Assembly (NCBI RefSeq): GCF_010501075.1
Contig: NZ_QVMN01000013.1
Span: 1-64,000, forward strand
Direction: 5' to 3'
Source of the DNA: Dysgonomonas sp. 25
GTDB taxonomy: Bacteria > Bacteroidota > Bacteroidia > Bacteroidales > Dysgonomonadaceae
Length of the DNA: 64,000 bases
Shown here piece by piece: positions 17,496 through 27,416 of the stretch. Position numbers and translations under genes: made by a program. Numbering within the stretch: the stretch's first letter is position 1; each line of letters begins with the position of its first letter. The notes under the pieces are model-generated. The model made no database searches and was not told where the DNA came from. It saw only the letters and a list, made by a program, of their open reading frames with translations.

Positions 17496-19346
17496 TTATT
17501 TGAAGCTTGGCAACAGGTGTTTCCATATCAGGTTGATTTCGGCCTGCATATCGTCTATATTAGCCGTAGCCACTATCACTGCATTCTTTTCGGGAAGGAT
17601 GACGATCAACTGTCCTTTTGCTCCGTCGGCACGGAAAGCATTGTGACGGCATTGCCACATCTGATAGCCATAGCCCTGCAACCAATCGCTTTCTTTTATC
17701 TTGTCCTTTAAATCTTCCTTTTTCGCTTCCCTTGGAAGAGTCGAGATCTTCGCACTTGTCATATCGTCGAACCAAGACGCAGGCAGGAGCTGTTTGCCTT
17801 TCCATTCTCCTCTTTGCAGAATAAACTGTCCCATTTTGGCCATATCTTCGGTTTTGACATACAATCCCCATCCGCCATGATTAACACCTTGCGGCGACTC
17901 TGTCCAGTTGATTCCTGCAATGCCCAGCGGACGGAACAAACGCGGGTAGAGATAATCGGTCAGCTTCTCCCCTGTCACCTGCTGCACAATTGCCGACACC
18001 ATATAAGACGCCATGCTATTATATTCAAAAACCGTTCCCGGCTGATAGACAAACGGTGTCGCCAGAAAAGCCGCCACCCAATCGTCGTTGTCGCCTTTTC
18101 TTATCTGATTCGATATAGTTGGGTTTTGCCCCGCCGACATCGTCAGTAAATGCTCGATAGTCAGTTCGCGCAAAAAAGGGCTGACCTCTTGAGGCAATTG
18201 ATCAGGGAAAAAATTGATAACCTTGTCCGTCACTTTCAATCTGCCTTCGGATACAGCAAAACCGAGCGCCGTAGCTGTGAAGGTTTTACTCACAGAGTTC
18301 ATAATATGCGTTTTATTTGCCGCATTCTCCCCAAACCAGTTTTCATACACCACATTCCCATTGCGAAGGATCATCAGGCTATGCAGATCCTGACCGCTTT
18401 TTTCTACGGCAGCCAGATAACTCTTTATACCTTTTTCAGCTACCTTCTCAGCTTTAGGTGTACTGCGCGGGAGGGCTTTTGTCAACTCATTGTAATTGAT
18501 AAGGGTGATATTATTGTCGGCTACAGCCTGTTTTACGCGTTCGCTCGTCATGAAATCGGTTACTCCCTGCCTGTCTTCGGCTACCCACTCATAGCCGATA
18601 TGCCCTATCGTTTCTATTTCGGCATTGTTTATAGCAGGGTGATCAAGGAAGATATAACTTTTTCCTTTCTCCAGTTTCGACAACATATTGATAAAACTTG
18701 CTTCCTTCTCCTGGCTTGTCTTGCTCGGTCCGTCGTACCAAACAGATTGGACGCTATATTTAGCTTTCAGATCATCGCCTTCGACAAAGGTTAGATTATA
18801 TTCCTCCGCCAACCGGTGAACCATCGCCAGCACATCTTGGTCGAAGCGGATAGCGCCCATATGTCCCGTGAGGTGGCTTGCCTGCGGAATGTTCTTCAAT
18901 ACCAGTTCTATTTGTGCCCGGAATTCCTGTTCTATCTCGTTCAATTTCCAGTCATTTTCCGTGATCGATTGATTCGGATATGCTTTGTTGGGATGCATCA
19001 TCGGATAAAAGTAGCCGTTCGCATCCGTCAGGCTGGGACACTGTGTGAGTGGTCGCCATTTGAAGTTTTCCCATTCGCTGGTGATGGCCAGATGTATTCC
19101 TACATCCACTCCCGGATTTTCGCGCAGCATCTTCACTGCCTCAGGAAACCACGGAGTTACGGGCATCACCTCGATGGTGGTTTCTATCCCGTTCTTATAT
19201 GCTTCGATACAAGCAACATTCACCGAATGGAATGCTCCCATATCATCGGATCGGACAACCAAGCGCGGATTCTGCGCCTGCAAGGATATACCGCCTACCA
19301 ATATAAATAAAATAGCAAAAGCGGCCTTCTTCAGATGTGTTTTCAT
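17496..19346 (-). CDS. Secreted fusion: YdjC/ChbG-type deacetylase plus class C beta-lactamase-like serine hydrolase
   Basis: 616 residues with a signal peptide (cleavage near SLQAQ). Residues about 28-290 are a YdjC/ChbG carbohydrate deacetylase domain (LVVRSDDMGAFHSVN metal-site Asp pair, DVGIHLAITSEW, ASHLTGHMGAI histidines). Residues about 310-610 are a penicillin-binding-like serine hydrolase with SVSK (Ser351, Lys354), EYNS as the tyrosine motif and a C-terminal HNAFRADGAKGQ segment corresponding to the KTG region. Family knowledge suggests deacetylation of an amino sugar plus ester or amide hydrolysis, perhaps on peptidoglycan or glycans. The joint substrate is unknown. It converges with the YeiH-type gene. 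Confidence 0.85.
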   Translation of the reverse strand: MKTHLKKAAFAILFILVGGISLQAQNPRLVVRSDDMGAFHSVNVACIEAYKNGIETTIEVMPVTPWFPEAVKMLRENPGVDVGIHLAITSEWENFKWRPLTQCPSLTDANGYFYPMMHPNKAYPNQSITENDWKLNEIEQEFRAQIELVLKNIPQASHLTGHMGAIRFDQDVLAMVHRLAEEYNLTFVEGDDLKAKYSVQSVWYDGPSKTSQEKEASFINMLSKLEKGKSYIFLDHPAINNAEIETIGHIGYEWVAEDRQGVTDFMTSERVKQAVADNNITLINYNELTKALPRSTPKAEKVAEKGIKSYLAAVEKSGQDLHSLMILRNGNVVYENWFGENAANKTHIMNSVSKTFTATALGFAVSEGRLKVTDKVINFFPDQLPQEVSPFLRELTIEHLLTMSAGQNPTISNQIRKGDNDDWVAAFLATPFVYQPGTVFEYNSMASYMVSAIVQQVTGEKLTDYLYPRLFRPLGIAGINWTESPQGVNHGGWGLYVKTEDMAKMGQFILQRGEWKGKQLLPASWFDDMTSAKISTLPREAKKEDLKDKIKESDWLQGYGYQMWQCRHNAFRADGAKGQLIVILPEKNAVIVATANIDDMQAEINLIWKHLLPSFK

Positions 19347-19378
19347 ATGCTTAGAATAAAGTGTTATTTTTCAATTAA

Positions 19379-20587
19379 TTATCTTTCCAAAAATTCAGAT
19401 GCTGGAATCATATTAATGGTCATACCATCTTTTTCAAATACGTCCTGCTGATTGAGTGTGACAATAGTGCCCTCTTTCAGCCCGAGGCTTTGCATAGCTT
19501 CTAACAGGCCATTGTATTCTCTGTCGAAGTTTTCATCATTTACATCCAAACATACCTGTATGGCTTCTTTTACAGTATTTTTTTCCATGGCTATGAAATC
19601 ACATTCACCACGTTCCTTATAGTAAAAGACATGCTTGTATTTCCGGCGTAAATGCAAGAATATCAGGTTCTCTAAGCGTCTGCCTATATTATCGCTCGTC
19701 GATATAGAATTTTCGGTATAAAGACCCATATCCATTACATAAACTTTTTTAGGATTACGGGCTTGTATTTTAAGCGAATAGCTAAACATTGGCACAAATT
19801 CGAGCAAATAGGCATCTTTCAGAAAAGAGAAATATTCTAAAAATGTAGCAGCCGATTTGATACCAAACATGCCTACCAACTTATTTGCAGAAACAAGATT
19901 TCCTATATTGGTTATCAGAAATGCCGTTAATTGGCGCAACGAATTGGCATCACGAACCGCATGCCTCACAGCAATATCTCTCATCAATATATCGTCGACA
20001 AGAGCATTTAAGATAACAGGTATATCAGTCTTTACATATTCGGGTATACCACCTGTTGTCAGATACTTCATTATAGCTTCTTCTCCATTATCCAATTCTT
20101 TGAACCGGATAAACTCGGAATAAGAAAAGGGAAATAACTCCATAGACAGGTGTCTTCCCGTTAAATGTGTTCCCAATTCGATGCTAAGCATTGAAGCGTT
20201 AGAACCCGTTACGAATACCTTATATCCTTCTCGCAAAAGTTGATTAACATATTTCTCCCACCCTTCAACCACTTGTATTTCATCGAAAAACAGCACTTTT
20301 ATTTCCCGTTTTTCTATTTCTCTATGGAGGCGGGCGAAATCGTTAACTTCGAAACCTGACAAACGAATATCGTCAAAATTCAAATATATGGCATCTTGAT
20401 AATCCCGGCGAAGCAATTGTAACAACAACGTGCTTTTGCCACAACGGCGAATGCCTGTTATGATAGTAGCAAATGAATCAGCAACAGGCACATACATTAA
20501 TGCATCACGTACAAATCCTGATTCTCGTTTCAGAAATGTTTCTTTCTGCGAATCTACTACTAATGCTATTTCATCTTGTCTAATCAT
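19379..20587 (-). CDS. AAA ATPase with DUF4143 domain
   Basis: 402 residues. N-terminal P-loop GIRRCGKST (near residue 45), Walker B LFFDEIQ, and sensor TGSNASML. The C-terminal DUF4143 domain has a restriction-enzyme-like tail (KHVFYYKERGECDFIAM). This family is abundant in Bacteroidetes as single-gene units of uncertain function, possibly DNA-related or selfish. A TATATTTG box precedes it, and it stands alone between the hydrolase fusion and the glycan locus. Confidence 0.88.
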   Translation of the reverse strand: MIRQDEIALVVDSQKETFLKRESGFVRDALMYVPVADSFATIITGIRRCGKSTLLLQLLRRDYQDAIYLNFDDIRLSGFEVNDFARLHREIEKREIKVLFFDEIQVVEGWEKYVNQLLREGYKVFVTGSNASMLSIELGTHLTGRHLSMELFPFSYSEFIRFKELDNGEEAIMKYLTTGGIPEYVKTDIPVILNALVDDILMRDIAVRHAVRDANSLRQLTAFLITNIGNLVSANKLVGMFGIKSAATFLEYFSFLKDAYLLEFVPMFSYSLKIQARNPKKVYVMDMGLYTENSISTSDNIGRRLENLIFLHLRRKYKHVFYYKERGECDFIAMEKNTVKEAIQVCLDVNDENFDREYNGLLEAMQSLGLKEGTIVTLNQQDVFEKDGMTINMIPASEFLER

Positions 20588-20609
20588 TACTTCCCGATTT
20601 CTTTCATTA

Positions 20610-20617
20610 CAAATATA
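20610..20617 (-). promoter_or_regulatory. Putative -7 box for the DUF4143 ATPase
   Basis: TATATTTG fits TAnnTTTG, 22 bp upstream of the ATG. Confidence 0.5.
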
Positions 20618-20723
20618 AGATATTTTTTATTATAATAAAAGAAGTGTTTCTGAAATAATTAGATTAGAATAAAATCAAGAGTCTGCTTAAATTTCTGCTA
20701 AAACTTAAACAGACTCTTACTCC

Positions 20724-22946
20724 TTATTTCAATTTAAAAGAAACTTTCGATTTAATATCCGTTGCCGAAGCGCCTATCAACGCTTCGAAATCACCGGATT
20801 CGGCAATCCATTCGTGCTTTTTATCATCAAAGAAACTCAACGCCTCTTTTCCGATAGTAAACGAAACGGTCTTTTCTTCTCCCGCCTTGAGGTAGATTTT
20901 CTCAAATCCTTTCAGCTCCTTAACAGGGCGAGGCAAAGAAGATTTAACGTCGCGGATGTATAGTTGAACGATTTCGGCACCGTCTGTCGCACCTGTATTT
21001 TTCACGCTGACAGTAAACGAAATATTTCCGTCTGCGGCAACTTCTTTCTTGTCGGCAGTTACTTTTCCGTATTGGAATGTCGTATAACTCAATCCGTATC
21101 CAAAAGGGAATAGCGGTTTGATTTTTTCTTTGTCTGTCCAGCGATAGCCGACAAAAATGCTTTCTTTATACTCCTGCACTTTGTCGATACCCGGATAAGA
21201 GGCTTCGCCAAATGAGGAAGACGGATTATCCTGTATTTTGACAGGAAACGTAAACGGCAATTTACCCGATGGATTGACGTCGCCTACCAAAACCGAAGCC
21301 AAGGCAGTGCCCGATTCTGTTCCGTTGTACCATGTTTGCACAATAGCCGGAACCTGATTCACCCAAGGCATAGCCACTGCATTACCCGAAATATTTACCA
21401 CCACCAGATTGCTGTTGGCTTTGTATAATTCGGTAATAACCTTATCTTGGTTATATGGCAGTTCGAGGTGCTTGCGATCGTTTCCTTCGCAATCCTGATT
21501 ATCGCTTTTGTTCAATCCGCCGATGAAGATAACCATATCCGCATCTTTGGCAAGTGTAGTCGCTTCGGCAATAAGTTCTGCAGCCGAGCGGGAATCGTGC
21601 AAGTCCCTTTTCAGCTTTACACCGTTGTATTCGCTTGTAGGATCACCTACATAACCGCGGGCATAAACGATTTCGGCCTGTGCACCCATACGCTCGGTTA
21701 TTCCGTCTAACGGCGAAACTTCATATTTTGCCTTCAACGAGGAACTACCTCCGCCCACCGTCATCGGTTTAATGGCATTCTCGCCTACGACAAGGATTTT
21801 CTTTACCTTATTCAGATCGATAGGCAAGGTGTTGTTTTTGTTTTGCAATAAAACGATTCCTTCCTCTGCGATCTTGCGTCCGGCAGCGGCATGTTCAGGT
21901 GTAACGAACGAACCCCAAGGACGTTTTGTATCCATCGTCGTGCGGAAAGCCAAACGCAGGATATTACGTACCTTTTTGTCTACTTCTTCCTCTTTGACTT
22001 CTCCCGATCGCAGCAATTTCAAGAACGGATTTGCCAGATAGTAATAATCGTAGGCATTGCTCGCCCCTTCGCCCAATCCGTCCGTCCAGGAACCGAATTC
22101 CATGTCGAGACCGTGATATATAGCCTGTTCCGTATTATTCACGCCGCCCCAATCGGACACTACAACGCCGTCGAATCCCCATTCGCCACGAAGAATATCG
22201 TTCAGCAAATACTGGTTCTGGCATGCCCATTGATCCTTATAGCGGTTGTATGCACCCATGATAGCCCATGCTTGTCCTTCCTGTACTGCCGCTTTGAAAG
22301 CAGGGAGGTATATTTCGTACAAAGCGCGGTCGTCTACAACAACATTCACCGTATGGCGATCAACTTCCTGATTGTTCAACGCAAAGTGTTTCACACAGGC
22401 TGCCACTCCGTTCTCTTGTACTCCTTGTATGTATGGTACCACCATTTTAGAGGACAGATACGGATCTTCGCCCATATATTCGAAATTGCGCCCGTTCAAC
22501 GGGGTGCGGTAGATATTGACACCTGGTCCGAGCAGGATATTTTTGTTCCGGTAGCGGGCTTCCTCTCCGATGCTCCTGCCATAGAGCAAAGACATATCTT
22601 TGTTCCACGTAGCGGCAAGGCATGTCAGTGCCGGAAAGGCGATACACGAGTCATTCGTCCATCCCGCCTGATCCCACTCGTCCCACAAAACTTCGGGACG
22701 TATACCGTGAGGGCCGTCTGTCGCCCAGTTCTCAGGGATACCAAGTCGTGGTACGCCGGGCGAACTGAATTTAGACTGCGCATGGCACATCGCTACTTTT
22801 TCTTCCAATGTCATTCTTTTCAACGCATCTTCTACCCGTTCTTCTATGGGGCGGGTTTCGTCCTGATAAACAGGCTTCTGCGCTTGAGTATTTACGCTTA
22901 TGCTACCTATCAGCAGCAAAGAGGCTACAATTTTCACACACTTCAT
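20724..22946 (-). CDS. Glycoside hydrolase family 3 beta-glucosidase
   Basis: 740 residues from ATG 22946, preceded by an AAGG-type ribosome site; a start at 22973 would overlap the GH30 gene. Signal peptide cleaves near VNTQAQ. The (alpha/beta)8 domain has the nucleophile in VVSDWGG (Asp265), and GPGVNIYRTPLNGRNFEYMGEDP is the typical substrate-site loop. The alpha/beta sandwich follows, then a C-terminal Fn3-like domain (VKNTGATDGAEIVQLYI). It likely releases glucose from beta-linked gluco-oligosaccharides in the periplasm, as the last enzyme of the glycan locus. Confidence 0.92.
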   Translation of the reverse strand: MKCVKIVASLLLIGSISVNTQAQKPVYQDETRPIEERVEDALKRMTLEEKVAMCHAQSKFSSPGVPRLGIPENWATDGPHGIRPEVLWDEWDQAGWTNDSCIAFPALTCLAATWNKDMSLLYGRSIGEEARYRNKNILLGPGVNIYRTPLNGRNFEYMGEDPYLSSKMVVPYIQGVQENGVAACVKHFALNNQEVDRHTVNVVVDDRALYEIYLPAFKAAVQEGQAWAIMGAYNRYKDQWACQNQYLLNDILRGEWGFDGVVVSDWGGVNNTEQAIYHGLDMEFGSWTDGLGEGASNAYDYYYLANPFLKLLRSGEVKEEEVDKKVRNILRLAFRTTMDTKRPWGSFVTPEHAAAGRKIAEEGIVLLQNKNNTLPIDLNKVKKILVVGENAIKPMTVGGGSSSLKAKYEVSPLDGITERMGAQAEIVYARGYVGDPTSEYNGVKLKRDLHDSRSAAELIAEATTLAKDADMVIFIGGLNKSDNQDCEGNDRKHLELPYNQDKVITELYKANSNLVVVNISGNAVAMPWVNQVPAIVQTWYNGTESGTALASVLVGDVNPSGKLPFTFPVKIQDNPSSSFGEASYPGIDKVQEYKESIFVGYRWTDKEKIKPLFPFGYGLSYTTFQYGKVTADKKEVAADGNISFTVSVKNTGATDGAEIVQLYIRDVKSSLPRPVKELKGFEKIYLKAGEEKTVSFTIGKEALSFFDDKKHEWIAESGDFEALIGASATDIKSKVSFKLK

Positions 22947-22960
22947 ATTTACCTTATTTA

Positions 22961-24415
22961 TTATTTTCTCCAAAGATACGAGTTTACAGACTGCGGCTGA
23001 ACTGTATGGCTGAATTCTTCCTCACCCACTCTCACAATTACCGTTTTGCTTTCATCGTTTTCATTCATCAATACCACGCCATATGATTTATCCGGATTTT
23101 CAACTACTGTGTAATATATTCCGGCAGCAAGATTATCTTCCGATTTTATGCGGTGGCTTCCCGGCTTGATTACCTTGGATAGATGCGCCATCGTATAATA
23201 ATGGCTGTTCTTGGTCATCGTTTTATAATCCTTCGAATCAATATCGATAGCCCCCAGACAAATATTACATCCTCCGGGACGATCCGGCCCGTGCTTATCA
23301 TCGAGCATATAGTTCCACATGATAACGGCTTTGTTGTAGTTGTTGATCGTTCCTATGCAGACTTCTTTCATATTCCACATCAGGTCGCCGGCAAAAGAAT
23401 AGCCTTCGCCCCACAAACCGATAGACATTTCGGTGAAATAGATATTCTTGTCAGGGCGGGTTTCGTGCACGAGGATAAGCTCGGATTTATCGCCGCCGTA
23501 GGCGTGATAGGCTGCTCCGTCGATATATTTCGCAGCATCGGCATCTTCGTATATCTTTAGCGGATACTGCCCTTGATCGTAATTTTCGGGCTTGTTGCTA
23601 TCGTAGTTATAATTGTGGTCATACACTACGATTTTTGTTTTGATACCAGCCTTTTCGAATGCCGGTCCGAGAGCGCTCTTCACAAAATCGCGTTGCTCTT
23701 GCCAAGTCATATACAGCGACATCGAATTGCCCCTGTTCAACGGTTCATTCTGGATAGTGACCGTATGGATGCTAAATCCTTCGGCTTCCATCGCCTGAAT
23801 GTATTTGACAAAGTAAGCGGCATAATCCTGATAGTATTTAGGATTCAATTGCCCGCTTGTCCACGAATCATAGGGTTTCAGGTCTTTCAGGTTGTCCACT
23901 TTCATCCATTTGGGACAAGACCACGGCGAAGCCATAATCTTTATTTCGGGATTGATAGCCAGTATTTCTTTCAGGATAGGGAATAAATCGCGCTTATCGT
24001 CTGCATGTATCGCAAAATTCTCCAATCCCGGCTTATCGCAATAGGTATATTCATCGAGCGAGAAATCCGATGCCCCGAGCGAAATACGGATATAGCTATA
24101 TCCATACCCATTGACAGGATCGAACGTCTCTTTCAACAGAGCTGCTCTGTCTTCGGGTGTCATCTTCAATAGATTGTAACAACTCGATCCGGTCATGGCC
24201 GCACCGAAACCGTCCATTTCCTGATAGGTGGTTTCGGGATGCAATGTAATAATGTTGTCCGTAGCTTCTCCGGCAGAAGCCATAGAGATCTGTTCGTTGT
24301 GCATCGTCTTTGCCTTGTCGCCGGTGGTTGTATAGACGTCTACAGTAGCCGATTCAGAACACGAAGTGAGCATAAAACCTATCAGCAAACAGGCTGCAAT
24401 ATATATTTTTTTCAT
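22961..24415 (-). CDS. GH30 glycosidase lipoprotein 1
   Basis: 484 residues with lipobox FMLTSC (Cys19), so probably on the outer membrane. The GH30 TIM barrel has acid/base Glu224 in QNEPLN and nucleophile Glu329 in FTEMS, plus a C-terminal beta-domain (NNLAAGIYYTVVENPDKSYGVVLMN-type segment). The sequence, including DGFGAAMTGSSCYNLLKM, resembles the GH30_3 group of endo-beta-1,6-glucanases. It is paralogous to the GH30 two genes upstream. Start at the second ATG, which begins the signal peptide. Confidence 0.9.
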   Translation of the reverse strand: MKKIYIAACLLIGFMLTSCSESATVDVYTTTGDKAKTMHNEQISMASAGEATDNIITLHPETTYQEMDGFGAAMTGSSCYNLLKMTPEDRAALLKETFDPVNGYGYSYIRISLGASDFSLDEYTYCDKPGLENFAIHADDKRDLFPILKEILAINPEIKIMASPWSCPKWMKVDNLKDLKPYDSWTSGQLNPKYYQDYAAYFVKYIQAMEAEGFSIHTVTIQNEPLNRGNSMSLYMTWQEQRDFVKSALGPAFEKAGIKTKIVVYDHNYNYDSNKPENYDQGQYPLKIYEDADAAKYIDGAAYHAYGGDKSELILVHETRPDKNIYFTEMSIGLWGEGYSFAGDLMWNMKEVCIGTINNYNKAVIMWNYMLDDKHGPDRPGGCNICLGAIDIDSKDYKTMTKNSHYYTMAHLSKVIKPGSHRIKSEDNLAAGIYYTVVENPDKSYGVVLMNENDESKTVIVRVGEEEFSHTVQPQSVNSYLWRK

Positions 24416-24481
24416 AATCATATTTTTAATCGGTGAAGAGAGGGTGAACCCCTCCCTTCACGACATATTTAGAGATATTCT

Positions 24482-25810
24482 TTATCTTTTTTCAACGGTC
24501 AGTACAGCATTGCTGTTTCCTGCACTGAGGTCGAGAACGAATGCATACGTCGCGCCGTCTTCGAGCGTTTGTCCGTCGACTATACCCAGATTACCGCTGT
24601 CGCGGCCATTGGTTGTATCTCCCACGAATACGAGTGTGCTGGTCGTCGTGAGCGCTGTATGACTAAATTCTCCTCCCCACCCTTTTTGATGGAAGAACTT
24701 AAAGTTGATGTCATCCAGCTTTATTGTTTTTCCGGCAATAAATAAGATCTCGAACTTCTTATTACCAATCGGCACCATACATAGCGCCTTGGCGGTATTC
24801 CAGCCCACAGCATTAGTTGCAAACGAAGGGAATCCTACGCCGTCGCCTATCACCCATACAGCACCCGTTCCATCGGCTTGCAGGCTTGCAGGGTTGTTGC
24901 TCGCGTCCAATACTTCGGCAGTCATATACTCGTGTTGCAGATTCGCTTTGATGCGATATTTACCGTCTGATGGAACGAATGTAATCCGGCCGCCGGCATC
25001 CTTTTTGAAGAAGTTCGGATCGAGCCACCAGTTTTCGAAATCGTCGAAGCCTTCTACAGCAATCTCGTCATCTTGCAGGAGCGCTAAATCGATCTTATAA
25101 TTGTCATCGTCCACCCTATCCATTTTTTCGTCATTCACCGCATAAGAAATGATAAATGGAGCAGCCTCGTAGTTGAATGTATTGAACGTTATCGAATACA
25201 CGCCGGCATCGGAATTGGAGAACGGGATTCCTTCGGTCGAATGTTCCTTGATAGCATTATCTACCCATCCGAAATCGATTTCGTTGCCCGAAGTACCCAT
25301 TGCAGGGGCTTTGATATATCCTTTGATTTTTCGCGGCAGATTATCGGTGAGGGCATACTCGTACAAGCCTGTCCGCGGCATGTTATAGTCACCATTTTCC
25401 GTCACGAATGTCAGGTAAGGAAAATCAGGACGCGTCAACGGCAAATCGTGTTCCTCTTCGGTAATCGTGAAACGGATATTTTGCAGCACGAGTTTGAGCG
25501 TCGCCGTTCCATTCGGAATATTGGCATAATACGGGATATATATTTTCCCTGTATAATCGTCGTTCGTTTTCGTGCGGATAACGGTTTCCGATACCATATC
25601 TTCGCCATAGAAGAGTTGCGCTTTCAGGGTAGACAGAGGAACATCGTCCATTACATTCACCGTGAATTGCAGGCTATCGCCGAACATGGCACTGGTGAAT
25701 TCTGTTTTGGAATCCATAACCGGATTTCCGGGCGATTTATCATCGTCATCGCAAGAAGTGAATGCGATGAGTATAGTAATAAATAACAGTATTAATTTAT
25801 TCGTTTTCAT
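24482..25810 (-). CDS. Surface glycan-binding lipoprotein of the locus
   Basis: 442 residues with lipobox IAFTSC (Cys20) followed by an acidic linker DDDDKSPG, which favours surface export in Bacteroidetes. All-beta composition with several immunoglobulin-like stretches; the last about 200 residues carry regular aromatic positions (DFENWWLDPNFFKKDAGGR, FFHQKGWGGEF). The position between two GH30 genes downstream of SusD is that of a SusE/F-like surface glycan-binding protein. No catalytic residues recognised. Binding specificity cannot be read. Confidence 0.75.
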   Translation of the reverse strand: MKTNKLILLFITILIAFTSCDDDDKSPGNPVMDSKTEFTSAMFGDSLQFTVNVMDDVPLSTLKAQLFYGEDMVSETVIRTKTNDDYTGKIYIPYYANIPNGTATLKLVLQNIRFTITEEEHDLPLTRPDFPYLTFVTENGDYNMPRTGLYEYALTDNLPRKIKGYIKAPAMGTSGNEIDFGWVDNAIKEHSTEGIPFSNSDAGVYSITFNTFNYEAAPFIISYAVNDEKMDRVDDDNYKIDLALLQDDEIAVEGFDDFENWWLDPNFFKKDAGGRITFVPSDGKYRIKANLQHEYMTAEVLDASNNPASLQADGTGAVWVIGDGVGFPSFATNAVGWNTAKALCMVPIGNKKFEILFIAGKTIKLDDINFKFFHQKGWGGEFSHTALTTTSTLVFVGDTTNGRDSGNLGIVDGQTLEDGATYAFVLDLSAGNSNAVLTVEKR

Positions 25811-25849
25811 GCTATTATCTTTTATTGTTTTCTGATATTATTTGTGTTT

Positions 25850-27334
25850 TTATTGCTCCCATAGATAGGAAACCATCGAGTTAGCCGGCACGGAATAGGT
25901 AAACGACTTATTATCCAGTGCTACCGTCACATTCCTTGCATCCTGCGATTCGTTTTGCAATACCACTCCGTATGTCCCGTCCGTATTCTTGAATCCGGCA
26001 TAGTACAATCCGGTTGCCGTATAGCCGCTCGTTTTTATCCGTTGCGCCCCCGGTTTGATCACTTTAGCCAGATGTCCGATAGTATAGAAATGGCTGTTGC
26101 GCTTAACATCCGTATTGGATGCGTTGAGCGTCACTGCGCCCAGACATTGGTTGCATCCTCCCGGGCGATAAGGCCCATGATCGGCATCGAGCATAAAGTT
26201 CCACACCAACACGGCCTTGCAATAGTTATTGATTGTACCGATGCACACTTCGCGTGCATTCCACATCAGGTCGCTGGCGAATGTATATCCCCAGTCGCCG
26301 ATAGATATTTCGGTAAAATACAAGCCTTTGTCGGGATAGGCGTTGTGAATATTCATCAACTCGCTCTTATCGCCCCCATAGGCATGGAAAGCCGATCCGT
26401 GGATGAATTGCGCCGCATCGCTATCGGCATATATCTTTGCCGGATACGATTGCTGATCGCTTATGTTGTCATAATTATAATTGTGATCATACACGATAAT
26501 CTTCGTTTCGATTCCTGCCGTATAGAAAGCAGGCCCGAGGTTGTTCTTGATAAAGTCGCGTTGCTCCTGCCAGGTCATATACAGCGATGCGGAATTGCCT
26601 CCATTCAACGGTTCGTTTTGTACCGTGATAGATTCTATGTCGATTCCTGCGTTTTTCATTGCCTGTATATACTTCACGAAGTATGTCGCATAATCGGCAT
26701 AATAAGCAGGATTCAACTGTCCGCCTGTCCACGAATTGTAAGGAGCCATGTTGGTCAGATTATCCACTTTCATCCAGCGCGGGCATGTCCACGGAGATGC
26801 CATAATCTTAACCGCAGGGTTGATAGCTAATATCTCTTTCAATACAGGGATTACATCTCTTTTGTCGTATTCGTGCAAAGCGAAATTTTCTATCCCTGCA
26901 TTGTCGCAATAGGTATATTCGCCCAGCGAAAAGTCCGACGCTCCTATCGAGATACGGATATAGCTATAGCCCATTCCTGTTTCGGGATCGAACGTTTCTT
27001 TCAATAGTTTCGCCCTGTTTTCAGCACTCATCTTCAATAGATTGTAGCAGGTCGAACCTGTAAAAGCCGCACCAAAGCCTTCCATCTCCTGATATACTGT
27101 GTTTGGCGAAAGCGTAACGGTATAAGGCGACATATTATCTTTCTTATTGAAGGATACAGGCACATGCTGAAACAGCATTGATTCGTCGCCGGTTGTGACA
27201 TATACATCCACATCGGCAGTTTCTACCGGAGGATTGGGATCGGGATCAGGATCGTTATTGTCGTCGCTGCTGCATGCCTGCCACAGCAAAGGGATAGCGA
27301 TCAGGAATAATATTTTTATAACATTCTTTTTCAT
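25850..27334 (-). CDS. GH30 glycosidase lipoprotein 2
   Basis: 494 residues from ATG 27334, giving lipobox WQACS (Cys21) and an acidic SSDDNNDPDPDPNPP linker, so probably surface exposed. Acid/base Glu241 in QNEPLN and nucleophile Glu342 in FTEIS. It shares long stretches with GH30 lipoprotein 1 (WTCPRWMKVDNL, LYMTWQEQRDF, YDHNYNYD), so the two arose by duplication. Expected role is endo-cleavage of beta-glucan at the cell surface before SusCD import. The two copies may differ in chain-length preference or location. Confidence 0.9.
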   Translation of the reverse strand: MKKNVIKILFLIAIPLLWQACSSDDNNDPDPDPNPPVETADVDVYVTTGDESMLFQHVPVSFNKKDNMSPYTVTLSPNTVYQEMEGFGAAFTGSTCYNLLKMSAENRAKLLKETFDPETGMGYSYIRISIGASDFSLGEYTYCDNAGIENFALHEYDKRDVIPVLKEILAINPAVKIMASPWTCPRWMKVDNLTNMAPYNSWTGGQLNPAYYADYATYFVKYIQAMKNAGIDIESITVQNEPLNGGNSASLYMTWQEQRDFIKNNLGPAFYTAGIETKIIVYDHNYNYDNISDQQSYPAKIYADSDAAQFIHGSAFHAYGGDKSELMNIHNAYPDKGLYFTEISIGDWGYTFASDLMWNAREVCIGTINNYCKAVLVWNFMLDADHGPYRPGGCNQCLGAVTLNASNTDVKRNSHFYTIGHLAKVIKPGAQRIKTSGYTATGLYYAGFKNTDGTYGVVLQNESQDARNVTVALDNKSFTYSVPANSMVSYLWEQ

Positions 27335-27416
27335 AGAAATTTTCTTTTTTACCGAAAGGAGCGCCACATTACAAGGAATGCAGCACTCCTCATTAACTTG
27401 AAATAACCTTTATAAC

